Of a stretch of 64,000 bases of DNA, positions 29,446 to 38,324 are shown one piece after another. Below the pieces are notes generated by a model. It worked only from the letters and a program-made list of their open reading frames with translations. It did no database searches and had not been told where the DNA came from. Made by a program: the position numbers and the translations under genes. Source of the stretch: Trebonia sp964581815 (GTDB taxonomy: Bacteria > Actinomycetota > Actinomycetes > Streptosporangiales > Streptosporangiaceae); the NCBI GenBank assembly GCA_964581815.1, contig CAZORE010000021.1, forward strand, positions 1-64,000. Direction: 5' to 3'. Position 1 is the stretch's first letter. Each line of letters starts with the position of its first letter.

Positions 29446-30751
29446 GGTGCCCGTGCTCGCCCGCGTCGAGGGCGAGGGCGGCCTGGAGATCGTGACCGAG
29501 CACGGCCAGGTCACCGAGGCACGGCTCGACATCTACGAGCCGCCCCGGTTCTTCGAGGGCCTGCTACGCGGCCGGCGGTACACCGAGCCGCCGGACATCA
29601 CCGCGCGGATCTGCGGTATCTGCCCGGTCGCCTACCAGATGAGCGCGTGCCTGGCCATCGAGGACGCCTGCGGCGTCACCGTGCCCGCGCCGGTGACCGC
29701 GCTGCGCAGGCTGCTGTACTGCGGCGAGTGGATCGAAAGCCACGTGCTGCACATTTACCTGCTGCACGCGCCCGACTTCCTCGGCTATGAGAGCGGCATC
29801 CACCTGGCCCGCGAGCATCCGGAGATCCTGCAGCGGGGGCTGCGGATTAAGAAGGCGGGCAACCGGCTGATGGAGGTGATCGGCGGGCGCTCGGTGCACC
29901 CGGTCAACGTCCGCGTCGGCGGCTTCTACCGCGCACCGGACCCGCGCGACCTGCGTGCGCTGGCCGGCGAGCTCGAGTGGGCCAGGCAGGCGGCGCTGGA
30001 CACCGTGGCCTGGGTGGCGGGGTTCGACTTCCCCGACTTCAGCCGCGACTACGAGTACGTATCGCTGCTCGACCCCGCCGGGTACCCGGTCATGGGCGAC
30101 CGGGTCGCCTCCAGCCGTGGCCTGGACATCCCGGCCCGCGACTACGACAAGTACTTCACCGAGCACCAGGTGCCGCACTCCACCGCGCTGCACTCGCTGC
30201 TCGACGGCGACCGCACCTACCTGGTCGGGCCGATGGCCAGGTACAGCATGCACTCCGGGCGGCTGCCCGAGGCGGCCGCGGCCGCCGCCCGCGCCGCCGG
30301 GCTCGGCGCCAGCTGCGACAACCCGTTCCGCAGCATCATCGTCCGCGCCGTCGAGCTGGTCTACGCGTGCGAGGAGGCGCTGCGGCTCATTCGGCAGTAC
30401 GAGCCGCCAGACCCGCCGCACGTCGACGTGCCGCCCGTCGCGGCGACCGGGTACGGCTGCACCGAGGCACCGCGGGGGATGCTCTACCACCGCTACCGGA
30501 TCACCGCGGACGGCACTATCGCCGACGCGAAGATCGTCCCGCCGACCTCGCAGAACCAGCGGGTCATCGAGGCCGACCTGCGCGAGTTCGCCGGGCCGCG
30601 GCTCGGCCTGCCGCACGACCAGCTGACCTGGCAGTGCGAGCAGGCGGTGCGCAACCACGACCCGTGCATCTCCTGCTCGACTCATTTCCTCGACCTGCGG
30701 GTGCGCGACCGGGCGGCTGAGCATCCTGGGCCGGAGGTGCCGCTGGCCTGA
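29417..30751 (+). CDS. hyhL: Group 3b [NiFe] hydrogenase large (catalytic) subunit
   Basis: A 444-residue NiFe-site subunit. The L1 motif is ARICGICPVAYQMSA and the L2 motif DPCISCSTHF lies near the C-terminus, giving the four nickel-binding Cys. The 20-odd residues after the L2 His (LDLRVRDRAAEHPG and onward) are the peptide normally removed by a maturation endopeptidase; a candidate enzyme is encoded at 32954-33403. The ATG at 29417 overlaps hyhS by 29 nt. Coupled to NADPH or the PFOR electron pool, it would evolve H2 as an electron sink. The hyp genes for the Fe(CN)2CO cofactor are not in this window. Confidence 0.92.
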   Translation: MTQRPETRIKVPVLARVEGEGGLEIVTEHGQVTEARLDIYEPPRFFEGLLRGRRYTEPPDITARICGICPVAYQMSACLAIEDACGVTVPAPVTALRRLLYCGEWIESHVLHIYLLHAPDFLGYESGIHLAREHPEILQRGLRIKKAGNRLMEVIGGRSVHPVNVRVGGFYRAPDPRDLRALAGELEWARQAALDTVAWVAGFDFPDFSRDYEYVSLLDPAGYPVMGDRVASSRGLDIPARDYDKYFTEHQVPHSTALHSLLDGDRTYLVGPMARYSMHSGRLPEAAAAAARAAGLGASCDNPFRSIIVRAVELVYACEEALRLIRQYEPPDPPHVDVPPVAATGYGCTEAPRGMLYHRYRITADGTIADAKIVPPTSQNQRVIEADLREFAGPRLGLPHDQLTWQCEQAVRNHDPCISCSTHFLDLRVRDRAAEHPGPEVPLA

Positions 30752-30798
30752 TGACGTCGCCCAAACTCGGTTGCGCCCGTCATCGGAGCTGGCCGACG

Positions 30799-31323
30799 AT
30801 GGGCGTGATGAGCGCTGTCCAGATCGCCGGCTGTTCTGGCGCCGGGAAGTCGACGGTCGCCGCCGGGCTGGCCCGCCGGGGCCTGGTCGCCATCGACTCC
30901 GACGACGACCCGTTCCTTGCGCGGTTCGTCGACCCGGCCGGCGCCGTCGTGGCGGAAGCGCCGGCGGCACCGGACCTGGCCTGGCTTGCCCGGCACGGCT
31001 GGGACTGGGATCCGGCCCGGCTTGATGAGCTGATCCGCGCCGCCGGGCCGGCGACGCTGTACGTCTGCGGCGGTGCGGACAACCAGCACGAGGTGGCCGA
31101 CCGGTTCACTCAGGTGTTCCTGCTGGAGATCGACGAGCCCACGATGCTGGCGCGACTGGATGCGCGCCGGGACTACCACGAGTGGGGCCATGTCGGGGAC
31201 ACGCGCGAGTACCTGCGCCGCAAGTTGCCGGCCCTGCAGGACCGCTTGCGCGCATCCGGTGCGATCCCGATCGACGCCAGGCGGCCCATCGACCAGGTGG
31301 TAGACGCGATCCTCTCCGGGTAA
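30799..31323 (+). CDS. P-loop nucleoside/nucleotide kinase-like protein
   Basis: A 174-residue small kinase-like NTPase with Walker A GCSGAGKSTVAAGLARRG near its N-terminus. An IDSDDDPF segment follows, and a lid-like Arg-rich region (LARLDARRDYHEWGH) lies in the C-terminal half. It resembles adenylate/shikimate-kinase-type P-loop enzymes, but the substrate is not identifiable. The start is set at ATG 30799, 10 nt after GGAG; ATG 30751, overlapping the hyhL stop as TGATG, would add 16 residues. It may be the last gene of the hydrogenase operon by position only. Confidence 0.65.
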   Translation: MGVMSAVQIAGCSGAGKSTVAAGLARRGLVAIDSDDDPFLARFVDPAGAVVAEAPAAPDLAWLARHGWDWDPARLDELIRAAGPATLYVCGGADNQHEVADRFTQVFLLEIDEPTMLARLDARRDYHEWGHVGDTREYLRRKLPALQDRLRASGAIPIDARRPIDQVVDAILSG

Positions 31324-31411
31324 CCGGTGGCGGTCAGCTCGAATTCCGCCAGCCGGCCCTAGCGCCTCATTTGCCAGAGTGATAACGACCATACCGCTGG
31401 GGCCGGTCTTC

Positions 31412-31589
31412 TTCGAAAATGTATCGAAGATTTCGAAACAACATCAGTCTCAATAGCTTGCTTGAGTCACGCATTTCCCGACACAATCGCAATGAATTGG
31501 CCATTGACAGCGCACATTAAACACGTTTACCGTGCCCTCATCCACATAAATGTTCGAAAGATTTCGAATAGTTCTGAAAACTTTCGAAC
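31412..31589 (+). promoter_or_regulatory. Xylanase promoter region with repeated TTTCGAA operators
   Basis: AT-rich interval holding TCGAAGATTTCGAA (31424-31437), the perfect palindrome TTCGAAAGATTTCGAA (31553-31568) and GAAAACTTTCGAAC (31576-31589). Motifs of the GAAA-N-TTTC type are known in front of streptomycete xylan genes (XlnR/BxlR sites). TTGACA at 31504-31509 is a candidate -35 box. Direct regulation is inferred. Confidence 0.6.
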
Positions 31590-31607
31590 TGATTGGGAGG
31601 CGAACAC

Positions 31608-32798
31608 ATGGACGTGAAACGCCGTAGCATCCTGGCGGCCGGCGCGGCGGGCGCCGCGGGTTTGGCCGCCACCCTCGGCGGCGTCACCGACGCGCGCGCG
31701 GCCACGACCCCGGCGGGCGGGCAATCAGGTCAGCCGAAGCCGGCCAGCGATTCGCTGCGCGACCTCGCCGCGGCGATCGGCCTGCGGGTCGGCAGCGCAA
31801 TCATCCCGCAGGACATCAACACCCCCGCGTGGGCGGCCGTCGCCGCCAGCCAGTTCTCCGTGGTCACCCCGGGCAACGAGATGAAATGGCAGGTCGTCGA
31901 GCCGACGCAGGGCACTTTCGACTGGAGCGGCGCCGACAACCTGGTCGCCTTCGCGAAGGCCAACAACCAGCTGGTCCGCGGGCACACGCTGTGCTGGCAC
32001 AACCAGCTGCCCACCTGGCTCACCACCGGCGTGTCGAACGGCACGATCAGCAAGTCCCAGCTCAGCAGCCTGCTGCAGCAGCACATCTACACCGAGGTCG
32101 GCCGCTACCGCGGCCGGATCTGGCAGTGGGACGTCTGCAACGAGTTCCTGACCGACTCCAATCCATCGCAAGTCGACCCGAACAACTTCTGGATCGCGAA
32201 CCTGGGCACCGGCGTCATCGCTAACGCGTTCCGCTGGGCGCGCCAGGCCGACCCGCGCGCGCTGCTGTTCTACAACGACTACAACATCGGCGGCGAGGAC
32301 GGCAGCAACGCCAAGTCCGACGCCGCGTTCGCCCTCGTGCAGCAGCTCCTCGATGACCACGTCCCGATCGACGGCGTCGGCAACCAGGGGCACCTGGACA
32401 CCCAATTCGGCTGGAGCCCGCAGCGGCTGCAGGAGGACCTTGAGCGGTACGCGAGCCTCGGCCTCAAGGTCGCGATCACCGAGGCCGACGTCAGGACGTT
32501 CGTCAACAACGCCACCGACCAGGTGCCGACCGACAACCTGGCCCTGTTCGCCCAGCCGTTCGAGTTCTCCGAGATGCTGAAGGCCGCCCTGGCCGTGCCC
32601 GAGGCCATCTCGTTCACCGTGTGGGGCTTCACCGACGCGGACTCCTGGGTCCCTGGCTTCTTCACCGGCGAGGGATATGCCACGATCTACGACGTCAACC
32701 TCAACCCCAAGCCCGCCTACTACGCACTGCAGTCCGATCTCGCCATCGCGGCGAACGGCGCGCCGCGCCGGGTGCGGACGTACTCACCGCCCGCCTGA
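31608..32798 (+). CDS. Secreted GH10 endo-1,4-beta-xylanase
   Basis: A 396-residue GH10 xylanase exported by the Tat pathway (KRRSILAAGAAGAAGLAATL, cleavage near ARA-ATT). The catalytic acid/base is the Glu of WDVCNEFL and the nucleophile the Glu of VAITEADV. GNEMKWQVVEP, RGHTLCWHNQLP and the C-terminal FTVWGFTDADSWVP are typical substrate-cleft motifs. It lacks a carbohydrate-binding module. The ATG at 31608 follows GGGAGG; the frame opens at TTG 31593. It hydrolyses xylan outside the cell and could feed sugar into the fermentation module, but it has a distinct promoter with xylan-type operators. Confidence 0.93.
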   Translation: MDVKRRSILAAGAAGAAGLAATLGGVTDARAATTPAGGQSGQPKPASDSLRDLAAAIGLRVGSAIIPQDINTPAWAAVAASQFSVVTPGNEMKWQVVEPTQGTFDWSGADNLVAFAKANNQLVRGHTLCWHNQLPTWLTTGVSNGTISKSQLSSLLQQHIYTEVGRYRGRIWQWDVCNEFLTDSNPSQVDPNNFWIANLGTGVIANAFRWARQADPRALLFYNDYNIGGEDGSNAKSDAAFALVQQLLDDHVPIDGVGNQGHLDTQFGWSPQRLQEDLERYASLGLKVAITEADVRTFVNNATDQVPTDNLALFAQPFEFSEMLKAALAVPEAISFTVWGFTDADSWVPGFFTGEGYATIYDVNLNPKPAYYALQSDLAIAANGAPRRVRTYSPPA

Positions 32799-32887
32799 TG
32801 CCGCTGGCCTGACGCCCGCAGCCCTGCCCCACCATAGGACGGCCGGCCGACGACGGCCGTTCTGCGGTGCCATGGCGCGGGAACAGT

Positions 32888-32924
32888 GCAGCCCCCGGGA
32901 GCCCCCTCGGCTTCCGGGGGCTGC
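32888..32924. terminator. Strong hairpin between convergent genes
   Basis: GCAGCCCCCGG (32888-32898) pairs perfectly with CCGGGGGCTGC (32914-32924). It sits between the xylanase end (32798) and the maturation protease end (32954), serving both directions. Confidence 0.7.
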
Positions 32925-32953
32925 GGACCGGGGTCGTCACCGGTAAAGCGCAC

Positions 32954-33403
32954 TCACCTGCCTTCCCGTAGCTCACGGAGGATCTGCTCCGCCACGGTCC
33001 GCGCCGCGAGCTCCGCCTCCGGTGACAGCGGGGTGCCCAGCTCGTACGCGGCGCCCTCGATGCCGAATCCCGTCAGCCGGGCGGGCAGCCGGTGCAGCGC
33101 GCGGGCCAGCTCGATGACATCGGCGAGGCTCAACAGGTGCGTGCCACGGCGGGAGAACTCCCCGCCAAGGGGGGTGGAGCCGTCGAAGCGGTACACACTG
33201 CCCGGCTCGCCGCCGGAGCAGGCCGCGTCCACGACAAACACATTGATGGCGCCGTCCCACGCGTCGAGCAACGCGAGCTGGTCGCCGTCCAACTCGATCA
33301 CGGTAACCCCGGCCGGGGCGGCGGCCCGGACCCTCCCGGCGACCGCGAGGCCGACCGCGTCGTCGCCGCGGTCCGGGTTTCCGATGCCGATGACGAGGGT
33401 CAC
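32954..33403 (-). CDS. [NiFe] hydrogenase maturation endopeptidase
   Basis: A 149-residue protease of the HyaD/HybD/HycI family that cleaves the C-terminal peptide of the large subunit after nickel insertion. VTLVIGIGNPDRGDDAVGLA is the family opening, and the metal-sensing acidic residues are in GDD, VIELDGD and VFVVDAACS. The GTG at 33403 lies 10 nt after GGAGGT; GTG 33412 is too close to it. It is separated from the hydrogenase operon by the xylanase gene and has its own promoter region with two DevR-like boxes, so it may be co-induced with the hydrogenase rather than co-transcribed. Confidence 0.88.
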   Translation of the reverse strand: MTLVIGIGNPDRGDDAVGLAVAGRVRAAAPAGVTVIELDGDQLALLDAWDGAINVFVVDAACSGGEPGSVYRFDGSTPLGGEFSRRGTHLLSLADVIELARALHRLPARLTGFGIEGAAYELGTPLSPEAELAARTVAEQILRELREGR

Positions 33404-33472
33404 CGCCGCCACACCTCCGTCTCGCCGGCTGCCCTGCCTCATCATCTCAGTGTGGCCGGCCTGGCCCTGGTA

Positions 33473-33486
33473 GGGACGGGCATCCC
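33473..33486. promoter_or_regulatory. Candidate DevR box (tandem, first)
   Basis: GGGACGGGCATCCC differs from the core at one position. It lies 70 bp upstream of the maturation protease start and 22 bp from the next box, two helical turns away. Confidence 0.4.
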
Positions 33487-33494
33487 GCCGGCGC

Positions 33495-33508
33495 GGGACC
33501 CTCGGCCG
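33495..33508. promoter_or_regulatory. Candidate DevR box (tandem, second)
   Basis: GGGACCCTCGGCCG differs from the core at one position. It lies between the protease (minus) and PII-like (plus) genes. Confidence 0.4.
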
Positions 33509-33703
33509 GGCACCGCCGCCGCGCTTAGTCACCGCCGGCATACACCACCGGACGGGAACCTCCGCCGGGGCCAGCACTCGGGACGTATGCCTCTGCACAG
33601 CGCGCCCGCGGGCTGCGACGCTGAAAGGCAGACGGCGGAACATGCGCGCTGGCTGCTGCACGTGATGACCGGCGCGCGCCCGCCCGAAGGAGGTGCGAGC
33701 GCC

Positions 33704-34042
33704 GTGAAGGTAATCACCGCGATCCTCAGGCCAGACACGCTAGAGGATGTGACGCGTGACTTGATTAACGCGGGGGCACGCGGCATGACCGCGACAGAGG
33801 TCCTGGGTTTCGGGCAGCAGCACGGCAATGCGCCGGGACCCTTCGCCGCTGAGTGCGGGGCCTTCCTGCTACCCAAGCTGCGCATCGACGTCCTCGTCAG
33901 GGACCAAGACGCGACGGCGGTCGCGGAGGCTATCGCCAAGTCCGTCAGGACCGGTGTCATCGGCGACGGGAAGATCTGGATCTGCCCGGTAGACGGCGCG
34001 CTGCGGGTCCGGACGGGCGAGCGCGACGACGACGTGGCGTGA
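33704..34042 (+). CDS. PII-like signalling protein without the modifiable tyrosine
   Basis: A 112-residue GlnB/GlnK-fold protein: VKVITAILRPDTLEDVTRDL, the start of the T-loop TATEVLGFGQQHG, then FLLPKLRIDVLVRDQDATAV and IGDGKIWICPVDGALRVRTG. Position 51 of the T-loop, normally Tyr in RGAEY, is replaced (AAECGAFLLPK), so classic uridylylation or adenylylation is not possible. No amtB or glnD is near. The GTG at 33704 follows GAAGGAGG. It sits directly before the PPi-phosphofructokinase and opposite the hydrogenase protease. It may sense ATP/ADP or 2-oxoglutarate for carbon metabolism instead of nitrogen; that is inference. Confidence 0.82.
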   Translation: MKVITAILRPDTLEDVTRDLINAGARGMTATEVLGFGQQHGNAPGPFAAECGAFLLPKLRIDVLVRDQDATAVAEAIAKSVRTGVIGDGKIWICPVDGALRVRTGERDDDVA

Positions 34043-34105
34043 GGGCGTGGGGCGGGGCGCCGGCCACAGTTTGCCAGGGCACCTCGATACTGGAACGATG
34101 ACGTC

Positions 34106-35386
34106 GTGAAAATGGCGATCCTGTGCGGCGGCGGCCCTGCCCCCGGAATGAACTCCGTGATCTCCGCGGCCACGATCGAGGCACGGAAGTCCGGCTGGGA
34201 CGTGGTCGGCATCATGGACGGCTTCGAGCATCTCATCGAGGGCCGGACCGACGAGGTGCGGCCCCTGTCCATCACGGACGTGTCGCGGATCCACGCTCTG
34301 GGCGGGTCGGTCATCCGGACCTCGCGGGCCAACCCGACGGTGCGCGACCCCGGCGCCGCCGACCCGGACTGGCGGCTGCACGCCTGCCTTGAGTCGCTGC
34401 GCAGGCTGGAGGTCGGCGCGCTGGTAACGATCGGCGGTGACGACACCGCGTTCTCCGCGTCCCGGCTGGCCGAGGCGGCCGGCGGCGCCCTGCGGGTGGC
34501 GCACGTGCCCAAGACCATCGACAACGACCTGCCGCTGCCCGGCGGCACGCCGACCTTCGGCTTCGAGACGGCCAGGAGCGTGGGCGTTCAGGTGGTCAGC
34601 AACCTGATGACCGACGCGATGACCACCCGGCGGTGGTACCTGGTGGTGGCCATGGGCCGCTCGGCCGGCCACCTCGCCCTCGGCATCGGCAAGGCGGCCG
34701 GGGCCACCCTCACGCTGATCGCCGAGGAGTTTCCCCGCGACGAGCCGATCCGGCTGGCGCGCCTGGTGGACGTCATCGAGACCGCGATGCTCAAGCGGGC
34801 CGCGCACGGCCGCCCGTTCGGCGTGGCGGTGCTCGCCGAGGGCATCGGCCTGCGCCTGCCAGAGGACGAGCTTCGCGACGCCATGCCGGACGTCGAGCGG
34901 GACGAGCACGGCCACATCCGGCTGGCCGAGCTAGAACTGGACCGCCTGCTGGCGAAGCAGGTGAAGGACCGGTTCAGTGAGCGCGGAGAGAAGGTCACGG
35001 TCGAGGGCAAGAACATCGGCTACGAGCTGCGGTGCGCGCCCCCGATCCCGTTCGACATCGAGTACACCCGCGATCTCGGCTACGGCGCCGTCGCCTACCT
35101 TAAGTACGCGCTCGAGGCAGGCGACGAGCCCGGTGGGATGGTCACGATCCAGGACGGTCACCTGGTGCCGCTGCCCTTCGGGTCGTTCAGCGACCCGGAG
35201 ACGGGGCGGGTGCGGATCCGGCAGGTGAACGTGGCATCGAATTCCTACCAGGTGGCCCGCGAGTACATGATCCGGCTTGACCGCGGCGATGTCGCGGACC
35301 CGGAGCGGCTCGGCCCGATCGCGAAGGCCTCGGGGCTCTCCCCCGAGGCCTTCGTCCGCAGGTACGGGTACCTCGTCGAGGCCTGA
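34106..35386 (+). CDS. pfp: 6-phosphofructokinase, PPi-dependent type
   Basis: A 426-residue phosphofructokinase. The active-site motifs TIGGDDTA (Asp in place of the second Gly of GGDG) and VPKTIDND (Lys in place of Gly in PGTIDND) are the residues that distinguish PPi-using from ATP-using enzymes. Other motifs are ILCGGGPAPGMNSVI, VVAMGRSAGHLALGIG and the F6P-binding ERGEKV region. The reaction is reversible and spends PPi instead of ATP. It lies 63 bp after the PII-like gene and is convergent with ppdK, which also handles PPi. The start is GTG 34106 or ATG 34112. Confidence 0.88.
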   Translation: MKMAILCGGGPAPGMNSVISAATIEARKSGWDVVGIMDGFEHLIEGRTDEVRPLSITDVSRIHALGGSVIRTSRANPTVRDPGAADPDWRLHACLESLRRLEVGALVTIGGDDTAFSASRLAEAAGGALRVAHVPKTIDNDLPLPGGTPTFGFETARSVGVQVVSNLMTDAMTTRRWYLVVAMGRSAGHLALGIGKAAGATLTLIAEEFPRDEPIRLARLVDVIETAMLKRAAHGRPFGVAVLAEGIGLRLPEDELRDAMPDVERDEHGHIRLAELELDRLLAKQVKDRFSERGEKVTVEGKNIGYELRCAPPIPFDIEYTRDLGYGAVAYLKYALEAGDEPGGMVTIQDGHLVPLPFGSFSDPETGRVRIRQVNVASNSYQVAREYMIRLDRGDVADPERLGPIAKASGLSPEAFVRRYGYLVEA

Positions 35387-35398
35387 GCCCCGGTCACC

Positions 35399-38089
<2,691 letters not shown>

Positions 38090-38194
38090 TGCAAGCTCCA
38101 GAATTGTGCGGCTTTAAGCATGCTGCAGGCTCGGCACGCCCGTCGTTCAGGCTGTTCTAGTTGGAAATCTAGACGACGGGCGCAGACCTAGCCA

Positions 38195-38208
38195 TGGACT
38201 TAAGTCCC
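38195..38208. promoter_or_regulatory. Candidate DevR box upstream of ppdK
   Basis: On the minus strand GGGACTTAAGTCCA. This is very close to the M. tuberculosis DevR consensus, whose core is GGGACT-WW-AGTCCC, and it has the same AT centre. Only the last base differs. Confidence 0.6.
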
Positions 38209-38324
38209 CTGCTAGCCGACGGTAGACAGGTTCGCGGCAATTCCTTTTCTGGCCAATAAACCGGTGACTATTCACCTTGCCGATCAGGTCAGGCGCATGC
38301 CGCACCTTCAACGCCTGTTCCTGC

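Noticed and set aside
31346..31365. CCGGCCCTAGCGCC, also present near 6902, as a shared regulatory element
   Set aside because: Only two copies, no symmetry, and upstream of unrelated genes; not enough support.
33092..33703. Long in-frame extension upstream of the PII-like protein
   Set aside because: It is antisense to the hydrogenase protease and not PII-like. A ribosome binding site precedes GTG 33704.
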